Source of the DNA: an uncultured Alphaproteobacteria bacterium | Lineage (GTDB): Bacteria > Pseudomonadota > Alphaproteobacteria > RF32 > CAG-239 | Direction: 5' to 3' | Length of the DNA stretch: 64,000 nucleotides | Assembly: GCA_944390275.1 (NCBI GenBank) | Contig: CALXPL010000001.1 | Coordinates: 248,001 to 312,000, forward strand | Shown here: piece after piece, positions 28,894 to 37,482 of the stretch | Layout: each line of letters begins with the position of its first letter | Position numbering within the stretch: the stretch's first letter is position 1 | Notes under the pieces: model-generated | The model's database searches: none | The model's input: only the letters and a program-made list of their open reading frames with translations | Told to the model about the DNA's origin: nothing | Position numbers and translations under genes: made by a program

Positions 28894-30417
28894 TTATATA
28901 CTCCGGTTTGGTGGCACGCGTCTGTATGATACAGCTTCAGCGATGTGCATTGTAACCACTTTTTCATAATTTTGCAAGTCTGCAATTGTTCTTGCTAACC
29001 GTAAAATACGGTCATATGTACGTGCTGATATCTTGTTTTTATTAGCAAACGCAATTAATATCTGTTTGGCTTCATTGTCGAGTTCAACGGCATCTTCTAA
29101 AAGCTGCCCTTTTAATTCTGAATTTGTGTGAAGTTCTGGGTGGCCGTATTTTTGAAATCTTTTTTGTTGAATGTTTCTTGCATGAATTACTCGTTTTAAA
29201 ATATCTGCAGAACATTCAATGTTTGTTTTTTGTGTAAAATTCCATGTTGAAACAGCGGGAATTTCGATTTGAAGATCAATACGATCCAGTAATGGTCCCG
29301 AAATTTTTGATTGATATTCCTCTGCGCATTTTGGTGCTCGACTGCATTCTTTTTCTGCAATTGTAAAATTTCCACAACGACAGGGATTCATTGCTGCGAT
29401 TAGTTGAAATTTGGCGGGATATGTGGTACGAGCATTAACGCGAGCTATGCTTACATATCCGTTTTCCAGGGGTTGTCTTAATGCTTCTAGCGTTGCTCTG
29501 TTAAATTCTGGCAGCTCATCTAAAAATAGAATTCCATTATGGGCGAGTGATATTTCACCTGGTTCGGCTTTTCTTCCACCTCCAACTAGTGCCGGAGTTG
29601 ATGCATTGTGGTGGGGTGAACGAAAAGGGCGTTCAAAACAAATGTTGCCGTCTTTTAATAATCCGGCTACGGAATGTATCATACTTGTTTCCAGAGCTTC
29701 TTCCGGTGTTAGAGGAGGAAGAATACCCGGCAATCTTTGGGCGAGCATACTTTTACCAGCTCCCGGGGGTCCTACCATTAACATGTTATGTCCTCCTGCA
29801 GCTGCTATTTCTAATGCCTTTTTGGCAGTTTCTTGTCCTTTGATTTCACTAATGTCCGGATATTCTTTGGGTTTAATTTTTGTTTGAGTTTGCGGGTAAG
29901 GAATTTGTTGTTTGCCTTTGAAGTGATTGATTAATGCTAAAAGGCTGTTGGCTGCGATAATTTCTTTTAATCCAGACCAAGTGGCTTCACACCCCTGTTC
30001 TTCAGGACATATTAATCCTAAATTTTCTTTATTTGCTTTTATGGCTACCGGAAGAATTCCATTTACAGGGAGTATTGTTCCGTCCAAACTTAATTCCCCT
30101 AAAACAAGGTAACGACTTATTTCTTCTTGCGAAATGATGTTCATTGCTGTCAAAAGACCTAAGGCGACTGGTAAATCAAAATGGGCGCCTTCTTTTAATA
30201 AATCAGCCGGTGATAAATTTATGGTAATTCTTTTGGCTGGTATTGACAGTCCAATAGAATTCAAAGCAGCTCTTACTCGCTCACGGCTTTCTCCTATTGA
30301 TTTATCCGGTAGTCCTACAATTGTAAAAGCGGGTAGTCCCGAAGAAATTTGTACTTGTAAATTGACGTCTAATACGTCTAATCCGTTAAATGTTACTGTG
30401 TTGATATTTGATACCAT
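28894..30417 (-). CDS. comM: ComM/YifB family AAA+ ATPase (Mg chelatase-like)
   Basis: 507 residues. The N-terminal ChlI-like domain opens with VTFNGLDVLDVNLQVQISSG and GLPDKSIGESRERVRAAL. It is followed by Walker A MVGPPGAGKSMLAQRLPGIL (about 216-235), Walker B GILFLDELPEF and the C-terminal Cys-containing AAMNPCRCGNF and arginine-finger region. ComM is a branch-migration helicase that aids integration of incoming DNA in natural transformation. Six bases separate it from the lipoprotein gene upstream and 13 from the pseudoprotease gene downstream. Confidence 0.93.
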   Translation of the reverse strand: MVSNINTVTFNGLDVLDVNLQVQISSGLPAFTIVGLPDKSIGESRERVRAALNSIGLSIPAKRITINLSPADLLKEGAHFDLPVALGLLTAMNIISQEEISRYLVLGELSLDGTILPVNGILPVAIKANKENLGLICPEEQGCEATWSGLKEIIAANSLLALINHFKGKQQIPYPQTQTKIKPKEYPDISEIKGQETAKKALEIAAAGGHNMLMVGPPGAGKSMLAQRLPGILPPLTPEEALETSMIHSVAGLLKDGNICFERPFRSPHHNASTPALVGGGRKAEPGEISLAHNGILFLDELPEFNRATLEALRQPLENGYVSIARVNARTTYPAKFQLIAAMNPCRCGNFTIAEKECSRAPKCAEEYQSKISGPLLDRIDLQIEIPAVSTWNFTQKTNIECSADILKRVIHARNIQQKRFQKYGHPELHTNSELKGQLLEDAVELDNEAKQILIAFANKNKISARTYDRILRLARTIADLQNYEKVVTMHIAEAVSYRRVPPNRSI

Positions 30418-30423
30418 GGTTTT

Positions 30424-30777
30424 TTACCACCGTGGGGTCCTTTCGTGTTCTCGCCAGCGGCGCGTTGGGTAAGTTTCTTTTGTTAAAAAGTCATAATTTG
30501 CTGTTTTATAGGGAATGTCTCTGAATCTTACATAGTTTTGTTGTTCGTATTTTTGGGCGCATTCTTCAGATGTTTCAAAGGCGGATGCGTAGCAATGAAT
30601 GATGTTTCTTGTTACTGGTTCTAATAAACTGATTTTTTCACTCTCATTTACGTATCCTAAGGGGGCTGGGCGATAATGTACTGGCTTTTTATATGGATTT
30701 AGGTATGGTTGTATGTATGAACAGGAGCATCCTGCCATGATTATTATTCCTAGGAGTATTTGTTTTATTTTTTGCAT
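30424..30777 (-). CDS. Small lipoprotein of unknown function
   Basis: 117 residues. A short signal with lipobox-like IIMAGCSCSYIQPY (lipid Cys about 17) precedes a Pro/Tyr-rich segment and a basic C-terminus (RRWREHERTPRW). Two further Cys (IIHCYASAF, EECAQKY) could pair. No family recognised. It is the first gene of a compact unit with comM and the secreted pseudoprotease, 6 bases before comM, and is divergent from rpsF. Confidence 0.7.
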   Translation of the reverse strand: MQKIKQILLGIIIMAGCSCSYIQPYLNPYKKPVHYRPAPLGYVNESEKISLLEPVTRNIIHCYASAFETSEECAQKYEQQNYVRFRDIPYKTANYDFLTKETYPTRRWREHERTPRW

Positions 30778-30876
30778 CTTTTGCCCCAGTTGACTATTTT
30801 CTGATAGTTTATTTTAAAATGTTTAATTTTTTTTAAATGCAAAACATAACTTTTTGTATTTTTTGTAAAAAAATGC

Positions 30877-30904
30877 TTGCAACTTAAGACTTTTCGTGTA
30901 TATT
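30877..30904 (+). promoter_or_regulatory. Putative promoter of rpsF-rpsR-rplI
   Basis: TTGCAA (30877-30882), 16 bases, TATATT (30899-30904), with an expected start near 30911, exactly where a hairpin begins. Confidence 0.65.
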
Positions 30905-30910
30905 GCTACC

Positions 30911-30947
30911 GTTCCTTGCTCAAAATGTTTTGGGCTATACAAAGAAC
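30911..30947 (+). promoter_or_regulatory. Structured 5' leader of rpsF
   Basis: Two stacked stems: outer GTTCCTT/AAAGAAC (30911-30917 with 30941-30947, one mismatch) and inner GCTCAAAA/TTTTGGGC (30918-30925 with 30928-30935, one G-U), separated by a one-sided TATAC bulge. It lies at the predicted 5' end of the mRNA. rpsF leaders in many bacteria bind the S6:S18 dimer, but I do not see the CCG element of that motif clearly, so the role is only inferred. Confidence 0.5.
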
Positions 30948-30995
30948 AAACCTGTTTTTAGGTATTTGTTGAGAATCCATAAGGAGAATTGATTT

Positions 30996-31325
30996 ATGAC
31001 TAATTATGAAAGCGTGCTGATTGCACGTCAAGATTTGGGGGCTTCTCAAGTCAACAATATTGTTGAGGAATTGACTGGTGTTGTTGAAAAAGAAGGCGGT
31101 CAAGTTGTTCGTGTCGATAACTGGGGTTTGAAAAACCTTGCTTATCGTATCAAGAAAAACCGTAAAGGACATTATGTTTTGATGAATATTACGGCTCCTG
31201 CTAATGCTATTGCGGAATTTGAACGTGTTATGCGTTTTAACGAAGATATTATTCGTTATATGACCGTTAAAGTTGATGCTTTTTCTGATGCATCAGCTGA
31301 TGATAAAGATGCTAGTGAAGAGTAG
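30996..31325 (+). CDS. rpsF: 30S ribosomal protein bS6
   Basis: 109 residues. [20 protein letters not shown] opens the protein and [20 protein letters not shown] (about 43-62) is the conserved core; the C-terminal tail is acidic (ADDKDASEE). AAGGAG precedes the ATG. First of rpsF-rpsR-rplI; 11 bases to rpsR. Confidence 0.98.
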   Translation: MTNYESVLIARQDLGASQVNNIVEELTGVVEKEGGQVVRVDNWGLKNLAYRIKKNRKGHYVLMNITAPANAIAEFERVMRFNEDIIRYMTVKVDAFSDASADDKDASEE

Positions 31326-31336
31326 GAGGCAGAAAT

Positions 31337-31564
31337 ATGGCTAAACAAGTTTTCTTTAGAAGAAAAAAATCTTGTCCTTTTTCTGGCGAAGATGCTTTGA
31401 AAATCGACTATAAAGATGTTAAACTCCTTTCAAGATATATTTCTGAAAAAGGAAAAATTATTCCAAGTCGTATTACGGCTGTTTCTGTTAAAAAACAGAG
31501 AGAATTAGCTCGTGCTATTAAACGTGCTCGCTATATCGGCTTGCTTCCGTTTGTGGCTGATTAG
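31337..31564 (+). CDS. rpsR: 30S ribosomal protein bS18
   Basis: 75 residues with the typical [10 protein letters not shown] start, [20 protein letters not shown] and the basic [15 protein letters not shown] end. Ribosomal partner of bS6 in the 30S platform. A strong AGGAGG precedes it. Confidence 0.98.
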   Translation: MAKQVFFRRKKSCPFSGEDALKIDYKDVKLLSRYISEKGKIIPSRITAVSVKKQRELARAIKRARYIGLLPFVAD

Positions 31565-31578
31565 GAAGGAGTAAAATA

Positions 31579-32064
31579 ATGGAAATTATTCTTCTTGAAC
31601 ATGTTGATAAATTAGGTAAAATGGGGGATAAAGTTAATGTAAAAAACGGTTATGCCCGTAATTATCTTTTACCTAGCAAAAAAGCTCTCCGTGCTACGGA
31701 AGCTAATGTTGCTTTTTATGAAAATAAAAAGGCTGAGTTAGAAGCTCATAATAAGGCTTTGTTTGATGAAGCGTCTAAAAAAGCAGAAGCTCTTAAAGGA
31801 TATAGTGCTATTCTTATTCGTCAAGCTGCTGAAACAGGTCAATTGTATGGATCTGTTACTATCCGTGATATTGCTGCTGCTGTGAAGGAATCTGGATTTG
31901 ATGTTGAACGCCGTTGTGTGTTCTTGGAAAAACCTATTAAAGACTTAGGTGTTTATCAGGTTAAATTAAATCTTCATCCTGAAGTTACTCAGACAATTCT
32001 TGTTAATGTTGCAAGAACTGTTGATGAAGCTAAAAAGCAAGCTAAGGCTTTTGAAAATAACTAA
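31579..32064 (+). CDS. rplI: 50S ribosomal protein bL9
   Basis: 161 residues. N-terminal domain MEIILLEHVDKLGKMGDKVN and GYARNYLLPSKKA (about 23-35), the connecting helix, and the C-terminal domain (LYGSVTIRDIAAAVK, GVYQVKLNLHPEV). GGAAGGAG precedes the ATG. Closed by a terminator at 32084. Confidence 0.97.
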   Translation: MEIILLEHVDKLGKMGDKVNVKNGYARNYLLPSKKALRATEANVAFYENKKAELEAHNKALFDEASKKAEALKGYSAILIRQAAETGQLYGSVTIRDIAAAVKESGFDVERRCVFLEKPIKDLGVYQVKLNLHPEVTQTILVNVARTVDEAKKQAKAFENN

Positions 32065-32083
32065 TCAGTTATGTTCTTTTTCT

Positions 32084-32113
32084 AAAAGGCAAGATAAAAA
32101 TCTTGCCTTTTTT
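32084..32113 (+). terminator. Rho-independent terminator after rplI
   Basis: AAAAGGCAAGAT (32084-32095) pairs with ATCTTGCCTTTT (32100-32111) over a 4-base AAAA loop, followed by more T. Confidence 0.9.
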
Positions 32114-32160
32114 GTGTCTTTTGTTTCTAAATGGCTTTCTTGCTTTTTGGTGCTTTTTAC

Positions 32161-32189
32161 TTGATTGTCTTATTCTTTCACGCTATAAG
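32161..32189 (+). promoter_or_regulatory. Putative promoter of rbfA
   Basis: TTGATT (32161-32166), 17 bases, TATAAG (32184-32189), 33 bases before rbfA and downstream of the rplI terminator. Confidence 0.6.
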
Positions 32190-32221
32190 TGTTTAAAATA
32201 ATTTTGTAAAGGAGAAAATTA

Positions 32222-32602
32222 ATGGCAGATAAAGAGCCATCACAAAGACAATTACGTGTTGGACAAGAAATTAAAAAGATTATTGCCCATCAAATTGAAC
32301 GTGATGAAATTCGTAATTTGCAAGGAATTAATACTTTAGTTACGATTATGGAGGTTAAAGTCTCTCCCGATTTGAAATATGCGACAGTTTATGTAATTAC
32401 TTCTGATAAAGAACAAGAACAAGAAGTTATAGGTGGATTGCAGTTGGCAGCAAATTATTTGCGGAAAGTTATTATTTCTAAAACAGATTTACGTTATATT
32501 CCGGAGTTAAATTTTAAAATAGATAAGACTTTTGAAGAAGTCGATAAAATTGAAAAATTGTTAAAAGATCCCAAAGTTCGTAAAGATATAGAAGCAAAAT
32601 AA
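32222..32602 (+). CDS. rbfA: 30S ribosome-binding factor RbfA
   Basis: Late 30S maturation factor with a KH-like fold. 126 residues: QLRVGQEIKKIIAHQI, VTIMEVKVSPDLKYATVYV (about 40-58) and the C-terminal LRYIPELNFKIDKTFEEVDK. AAGGAGA upstream. In most relatives it follows infB directly; here it is about 6.4 kb away with its own promoter. Confidence 0.95.
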   Translation: MADKEPSQRQLRVGQEIKKIIAHQIERDEIRNLQGINTLVTIMEVKVSPDLKYATVYVITSDKEQEQEVIGGLQLAANYLRKVIISKTDLRYIPELNFKIDKTFEEVDKIEKLLKDPKVRKDIEAK

Positions 32603-32610
32603 CTTTTTTG

Positions 32611-32638
32611 TTGCTTTTTGTCTAAAATAATGTATATT
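32611..32638 (+). promoter_or_regulatory. Putative promoter of the 32673 orphan gene
   Basis: TTGCTT (32611-32616), 16 bases (TTTGTCTAAAATAATG), TATATT (32633-32638). The first 13 spacer bases are identical to those of the promoter at 40188. Confidence 0.55.
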
Positions 32639-32672
32639 TAGGTGATTATTTTATTATTTTAATATTATACAT

Positions 32673-33209
32673 ATGGAAAAAGAAAAAAAATTTTCAAAAG
32701 GAACTTTTTCCTTTTGGGAGGAAAATGGTTGTTGGTTTTGTTCGTCTGAAGAGCAGTGTAAAATTGCTCTCGGAGCTAATTTTGATGATTACTTCTGGAA
32801 TGGTTCTGTGTTGTCTTTTTGGGACAATAATAACCGCTTTTGCCAAGTCGAGTATAAGAATGTCTTTCGCAATGATTTGGTTTTAGAACAGATTATTGCT
32901 GAAAAAAAGAACAAAAATGGCTTTGATGTTTGGCAAGTCGTTTCTCCTGAAGTGTTATCTTATACTCAAGCAGATTTGCTTTTGGTGAAGCACAATGAAG
33001 AGGAGTTTGTACTGAAAAAGTTACAAAAGAGAGGCTTCTTTGTTCGAATGGACTTGGTTTATCCAAGTATTCGAAGACGAACTAAAAAATTATTTTCGAA
33101 GAAAAATCTCTGTTTTAAAAATGACGAAATTGAACAACTCAGTGCTCCTCGCGGAATAAAAGAGTTATTTTATGATGCGTGGATGTTTTTAAAAAAGAAA
33201 TTTTCTTAA
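32673..33209 (+). CDS. Orphan protein of unknown function, aromatic-rich
   Basis: 178 residues, no signal peptide, rich in Trp/Phe in the first 60 residues (FWEENGCWFC, FWNGSVLSFW), with VWQVVSPEVLSYTQADLLLV near 90-109 and a basic C-terminal part (SIRRRTKKLFSKK). No family recognised. No Shine-Dalgarno sequence is visible before the ATG. It sits alone between its own promoter and its own terminator, splitting rbfA from truB. The SPE-x-LSY segment and the promoter spacer recur at the orphan gene 40265. Confidence 0.75.
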   Translation: MEKEKKFSKGTFSFWEENGCWFCSSEEQCKIALGANFDDYFWNGSVLSFWDNNNRFCQVEYKNVFRNDLVLEQIIAEKKNKNGFDVWQVVSPEVLSYTQADLLLVKHNEEEFVLKKLQKRGFFVRMDLVYPSIRRRTKKLFSKKNLCFKNDEIEQLSAPRGIKELFYDAWMFLKKKFS

Positions 33210-33216
33210 CTTAATC

Positions 33217-33248
33217 AGGCTTGAATCTCTTCAGATTCAAGCCTTTTC
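33217..33248 (+). terminator. Rho-independent terminator after the 32673 orphan
   Basis: AGGCTTGAATCT (33217-33228) and AGATTCAAGCCT (33233-33244) form a perfect 12-bp stem with a CTTC loop and a short T tract. Confidence 0.9.
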
Positions 33249-33308
33249 TCTTTATTGACATAAAATTTGTTATCTTGTAAAACAATGTTTATTGTTAAGG
33301 AGAGTATG

Positions 33309-34220
33309 ATGAAACACAACAAAGGACAAGATGTTAATGGTTGGCTTATTGTCGATAAGCCTAAGGGCATGGGTTCGACGGATGTTGTCCGTAAGACAAA
33401 AAAGATATTTCAAGCTAAGAAAAATGGTCATGCCGGAACATTAGATCCTTTTGCAACGGGAGTTTTGCCCGTAGCTTTTGGTGAGGCTACAAAACTACTT
33501 CCTTTTATAACAGATGGTAACAAAGAGTATGAATTCGTTGTGCAATGGGGGGCGACAACGGATACAGATGATGAAGATGGGAATTTGGTTAATGAATGTA
33601 ATAAAATTCCTTCCCTTGATGAAATTAAAAATATTCTTCCTTCTTTTCTGGGAAAGATTATACAGGTTCCCCCTGTTTACTCTGCAATTAAGATAAATGG
33701 TGACAGAGCTTATGATTTGGCTCGAAAGGGGGTTGAGGTGGTTATGCCGCCTCGTGAAGTTGAAATCTTTTCTTTAGAAATCTTAGAAGATTTTCCTTTT
33801 CAAAAGCAGACAAAATTTAAGGTTCGGTGTTCGAAGGGAACTTATGTGCGGACTTTGGGACGTGATATTGCTTTGAAATTAGGTACTTTAGGCTTTTTAA
33901 AAGACCTTAGACGTACAAAATGTGGTAATTTTGATTTGAGTCATAAAATTTTACTGGAAAATTTAGAAAATATCGTGTATGGTGAAGACCTTAATAAGTT
34001 TTTACTTCCGTTAGAAACATTTCTGTGCGACATCACGGTTATTGCTGTTTCGGAAGTTGATGCTGCTAAACTTAAATTAGGACAGGGGCTATCTCCTAAG
34101 AACTATGATGTTTCTCAATATGTAGGATCTTGTGCGGTGGCAACGTGTTTTAATAAATTAGTAGCAATAGTGCGAATCGAGGAATCTAAAATTGCTCCGG
34201 TTCGCGTGTTTAATCTTTAA
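33309..34220 (+). CDS. truB: tRNA pseudouridine(55) synthase TruB
   Basis: Makes pseudouridine 55 in the T-loop of tRNAs. About 303 residues. NGWLIVDKPKGMGSTDVV, KNGHAGTLDPFATGVLPVA (catalytic Asp, about 38-56) and VPPVYSAIKINGDRAYDLAR (about 118-137) are diagnostic. Two adjacent ATG codons lie at 33306 and 33309; AAGGAG at 33297-33302 favours the second by spacing. A TTGACA at 33255 may belong to its promoter. rpsO follows after 18 bases. Confidence 0.96.
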   Translation: MKHNKGQDVNGWLIVDKPKGMGSTDVVRKTKKIFQAKKNGHAGTLDPFATGVLPVAFGEATKLLPFITDGNKEYEFVVQWGATTDTDDEDGNLVNECNKIPSLDEIKNILPSFLGKIIQVPPVYSAIKINGDRAYDLARKGVEVVMPPREVEIFSLEILEDFPFQKQTKFKVRCSKGTYVRTLGRDIALKLGTLGFLKDLRRTKCGNFDLSHKILLENLENIVYGEDLNKFLLPLETFLCDITVIAVSEVDAAKLKLGQGLSPKNYDVSQYVGSCAVATCFNKLVAIVRIEESKIAPVRVFNL

Positions 34221-34238
34221 TAAAAAAAGGAAATAAAG

Positions 34239-34508
34239 ATGTCGATTAGTAATGAAGAAAAAAAAGAAATTGTTAGTAAATTTGGTTTGAATCCTAATGA
34301 TACCGGTTCTCCTGAAGTTCAAATCGCTATTTGGACAGCAAGAATTAATAAACTTATTGGACATTTTAATGTTCACAATAAGGATTTACATTCTCGTTTA
34401 GGTTTGATGAAAATGGTTAGCCGTCGTCGTCATTTGTTGGATTATTTAAAGACTAAGAATAGCGACAGATATCAAGAAATTATCAAAAAATTAGATTTAC
34501 GTAAGTAA
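34239..34508 (+). CDS. rpsO: 30S ribosomal protein uS15
   Basis: 89 residues with the typical [36 protein letters not shown] (16S rRNA binding) and [24 protein letters not shown] upstream of the ATG. Co-transcribed with truB and followed by a terminator-like hairpin before pnp. Confidence 0.98.
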   Translation: MSISNEEKKEIVSKFGLNPNDTGSPEVQIAIWTARINKLIGHFNVHNKDLHSRLGLMKMVSRRRHLLDYLKTKNSDRYQEIIKKLDLRK

Positions 34509-34526
34509 TTTTTTTTGAAAGTTGAG

Positions 34527-34580
34527 GTGTCAGAGAAGTTGGTGTTTGTTGTTTGAATTTCCACTACTCTGGCACTTTTT
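34527..34580 (+). terminator. Terminator-like hairpin between rpsO and pnp
   Basis: GTGTCAGAG (34527-34535) pairs with CTCTGGCAC (34567-34575; one G-U) over a 31-base loop, followed by TTTTT. Similar in place to the partial terminator of rpsO-pnp in enterobacteria. Confidence 0.7.
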
Positions 34581-34605
34581 AATATCTGTTCTATTATTAT
34601 TAAAT

Positions 34606-34627
34606 CCCAAATTTGACCAAGTTTGGG
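34606..34627 (+). promoter_or_regulatory. Hairpin in the pnp leader (possible autoregulation site)
   Basis: CCCAAATTTG (34606-34615) and CAAGTTTGGG (34618-34627) can pair over almost their full length (one G-U, tight loop). It lies 46 bases before pnp. In E. coli, pnp is autoregulated through a leader stem cut by RNase III; that this hairpin acts alike is inference. Confidence 0.45.
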
Positions 34628-34673
34628 TGAGGTTTAATAAAGATGTTGAAAGATGAAATGAAAGGTTAGAAAT

Positions 34674-36794
34674 ATGGTCGAATTGAATATTTGCCGCAAA
34701 GAAATGATTTGGGGCGGCAGGAAATTAGTATTGGAAACTGGAAAAATTGCTAAGCAGGCCTTAGGTGCTGTTGAAGCAACTTATGGAGGAACTACGGTCT
34801 TAGCGACAGTTTGTGCTGCAAAAGAAGCTGCACCGGATCAGGATTTCTTTCCTTTAACTGTTAATTATCAAGAAAAATATTATGCTACTGGAAAAGTTCC
34901 CGGTGGTTTCATGAAGCGTGAAGGAAAACCTTCTGAACGTGAAGTTTTAATTTCTCGTCTTATTGATCGTCCGATACGTCCTCTTTTCCCAGATGCTTTT
35001 AAAAATGAAGTTCAGGTTATATGCACGGTTCTTTCTCATGACCAACAAACGGATTCTGATGTCGTTGCAATGATTGCAGCTTCTGCGGCTTTGGCTGTTT
35101 CGGGAATTCCGTTCCTTGGTCCTATCGGTGCGGCTAAAATTGGTTATAAAGATAATCAATATATTCTTAATCCAACTATTGAACAACAAAAAGAATCTGA
35201 GTTGGAATTAGCTGTGGCCGGTACTGCGGAAGGCGTTTTAATGGTTGAATCCGAGGCTCAAGAATTGTCTGAAGAAACAATGCTTGGTGCTGTTATGTTC
35301 GGTTTTGATAATTTTCAACCGGTTATTAAAATGATTAATGAAATGGTCGAAGAAGCTGGTAAACCTCGTTGGGAAATGCCGAGCTTCCCTCCTGAATTTG
35401 ATGAACTCTATCAAAAATTGGAAAAAGGATTTTCTGCAAAATTTGAAGAGGCTTTTAAAGAAACTGATAAGTTAAAGAGAGGTGAACTTGTTGCCTTGGC
35501 TTCAGAAGAATTTAAAGCTACTCTTGATCCTGAAAATGAATTTGAACAAAAATTCGCTCAAGATGCTATTGAAAAATTGATGCATAAAGTTGTTCGCGAG
35601 AAGGTTTTGACAACAGGGCATCGTATTGATGGGCGTGATACAAAAACAGTTCGTCCTATTTGGTGTGAAGTTGATGTTTTGCCTAAGGCTCATGGATCTG
35701 CAATCTTTACTCGTGGTGAAACTCAGGCTCTGGTCGTTACAACTTTGGGAACAGGTGATGATGCTCAAGTTGTCGATGGGTTAATGGAAGAATATAAAGA
35801 AGATTTTATGCTGAATTATAACTTTCCTCCTTTCTCTGTTGGTGAATGTGGCCGAATCGGTTCTCCCGGACGTCGTGAAATCGGTCATGGTAAACTCGCT
35901 TGGCGTGCTATTCATCCAATGATGCCTAAAAATAAAGATACCTTCCCTTATACTGTTCGTGTTGTTTCTGAAATTATGGAATCAAACGGTTCTTCCTCTA
36001 TGGCAACCGTTTGTGGTACAACTTTATCTTTAATGGCTGCCGGTGTTCCTATGGTTAAACCAGTTGCCGGAATTGCAATGGGGTTGATTAAAGAAGATGA
36101 CGGACGGGTTGCCGTATTAACGGATATTCTTGGTGATGAAGATCACTTAGGGGATATGGACTTTAAGGTCGCCGGTACAAAAGATGGTGTTACGGCATTA
36201 CAAATGGATATTAAAATTACTTCCATTACCAAAGAAATTATGCAAACAGCTTTGGCTCAAGCTCATGAAGGTCGTATTCATATTTTGGGTGAAATGGCGA
36301 AAACAATTGCTGAACCAAGAGCTCATGTTTCCGATTTAGCTCCTCGAATTGTGGCAATTAAAATTCCTGTTGATAAAATTCGTGAAGTTATTGGTTCCGG
36401 TGGTAAAGTTATTCGTGAAATTACCGAGAAAACACATTGTAAGATTGATATCAGTGACGATGGTGTAATTAAAATTGCTTCAATGAAAAAAGAAGATGGT
36501 GATGCTGCCTTGGATTGGATTATGGGAATTGTTGCCGAACCAGAAGAAGGCAAAATTTATCATGGCGTTATTACCAAAATTATGGACTTTGGTGCTTTTG
36601 TAAGATTTTTAGGTCAAACAGAAGGACTTGTTCACATTTCTGAAGTTAAAAATGAACGCATTGCATCTGTTTCTGATTTTTATAAAGAAGGTGATGCTAT
36701 TTGGGTTAAATGCTTGGGAATGGATAATCGCGGTAAGATTAAACTTTCTGCAAAGCGTGTTAACCAAGAAACTGGTGAAGATTTGGAAAAATAG
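34674..36794 (+). CDS. pnp: Polyribonucleotide nucleotidyltransferase (PNPase)
   Basis: 3'-5' phosphorolytic exoribonuclease of mRNA decay. 706 residues: first RNase PH domain ([18 protein letters not shown]), all-alpha domain, second RNase PH domain ([58 protein letters not shown]). KH domain [20 protein letters not shown] (about 567-586) and S1 domain [20 protein letters not shown] follow. Complete, with AAAGG upstream of the ATG. Confidence 0.98.
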   Translation: MVELNICRKEMIWGGRKLVLETGKIAKQALGAVEATYGGTTVLATVCAAKEAAPDQDFFPLTVNYQEKYYATGKVPGGFMKREGKPSEREVLISRLIDRPIRPLFPDAFKNEVQVICTVLSHDQQTDSDVVAMIAASAALAVSGIPFLGPIGAAKIGYKDNQYILNPTIEQQKESELELAVAGTAEGVLMVESEAQELSEETMLGAVMFGFDNFQPVIKMINEMVEEAGKPRWEMPSFPPEFDELYQKLEKGFSAKFEEAFKETDKLKRGELVALASEEFKATLDPENEFEQKFAQDAIEKLMHKVVREKVLTTGHRIDGRDTKTVRPIWCEVDVLPKAHGSAIFTRGETQALVVTTLGTGDDAQVVDGLMEEYKEDFMLNYNFPPFSVGECGRIGSPGRREIGHGKLAWRAIHPMMPKNKDTFPYTVRVVSEIMESNGSSSMATVCGTTLSLMAAGVPMVKPVAGIAMGLIKEDDGRVAVLTDILGDEDHLGDMDFKVAGTKDGVTALQMDIKITSITKEIMQTALAQAHEGRIHILGEMAKTIAEPRAHVSDLAPRIVAIKIPVDKIREVIGSGGKVIREITEKTHCKIDISDDGVIKIASMKKEDGDAALDWIMGIVAEPEEGKIYHGVITKIMDFGAFVRFLGQTEGLVHISEVKNERIASVSDFYKEGDAIWVKCLGMDNRGKIKLSAKRVNQETGEDLEK

Positions 36795-36816
36795 AAATTA
36801 TTTCTGTTTTCTTTTT

Positions 36817-36846
36817 AAGGCTTGCTCTTTTTGGGCAAGCCTTTTT
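36817..36846 (+). terminator. Rho-independent terminator after pnp
   Basis: AAGGCTTGC (36817-36825) and GCAAGCCTT (36835-36843) with a 9-base loop and a T tract. Confidence 0.88.
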
Positions 36847-36936
36847 CTTGTTTTATTTATTGACTCTTTTTTTTCTCTGTTTTAAATGTAATCTTTGTTA
36901 GTCTATTATTTTTATTAACTTTAAATTTGTGTAATT

Positions 36937-37404
36937 ATGTGTTCTATTATTTTTGTTCTACTTACAGCAATTTGCTGGGGTAGTTTGTTTGTGATTCTAG
37001 TGAAAAAGCCAGTCCTTAACTACAAAGAACGTTTGAACTTTGTTAAAGTTGTTTATGCCTTAGTTTTGCTGAATTTGTTTATGGCTGCTCTTGGTGATGG
37101 TATTTGGGGATTATCGAAAGCTATGTGTGTCGTTATTGCTTTGATTTCTTCAATTCCTGTTATGCTCAGTGTCGTGATGCTAAAAAGGTATTTTGCTGAA
37201 AAATTAGCAGATGGTTTTTTTAAACTTCAAATCACAAAAATTGATGAACGTATTTGGGGGAAGTTGTTTCTTGATGATATTCATAAAGTGCTTGATGCCG
37301 AGCTTATTACTTCTTCAAAATACTATGAAGTTGGTGATACTGTTTGGGTGGATGTAAAAAATAGTAATTTTGATTTACCCTTTGTTACAGTCATTGTTCA
37401 TTGA
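36937..37404 (+). CDS. Orphan membrane protein of unknown function
   Basis: 155 residues. Three hydrophobic segments fill the first 90 or so residues (IIFVLLTAICWGSLFVILV; VVYALVLLNLFMAALG; MCVVIALISSIPVMLSVVML). The last 65 residues are soluble (LQITKIDERIWGKLF; YYEVGDTVWVDVK), perhaps a small beta domain like those of NfeD proteins. This is only a visual impression. No Shine-Dalgarno is seen before the ATG. A TTGACT at 36860 may be its -35. It sits alone between the pnp terminator and its own terminator. Confidence 0.7.
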   Translation: MCSIIFVLLTAICWGSLFVILVKKPVLNYKERLNFVKVVYALVLLNLFMAALGDGIWGLSKAMCVVIALISSIPVMLSVVMLKRYFAEKLADGFFKLQITKIDERIWGKLFLDDIHKVLDAELITSSKYYEVGDTVWVDVKNSNFDLPFVTVIVH

Positions 37405-37410
37405 TTTTTC

Positions 37411-37437
37411 AGCCCGATGTTTTATCGGGCTTTTTTG
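37411..37437 (+). terminator. Rho-independent terminator after the 36937 orphan
   Basis: AGCCCGAT (37411-37418) pairs with ATCGGGCT (37424-37431) over a 5-base loop, followed by six T. Confidence 0.92.
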
Positions 37438-37449
37438 TTAAAAAAATAC

Positions 37450-37477
37450 TTGAAATTCTTGTAATTATGTGTATAAC
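37450..37477 (+). promoter_or_regulatory. Putative promoter of rplY
   Basis: TTGAAA (37450-37455), 16 bases, TATAAC (37472-37477); start expected near 37484, at the foot of a hairpin. Confidence 0.6.
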
Positions 37478-37482
37478 TTGTG

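Noticed and set aside
26073..30777. The minus-strand unit as a mobile element
   Set aside because: No integrase, transposase, terminal repeats or target duplication is visible, and comM is a chromosomal housekeeping gene.
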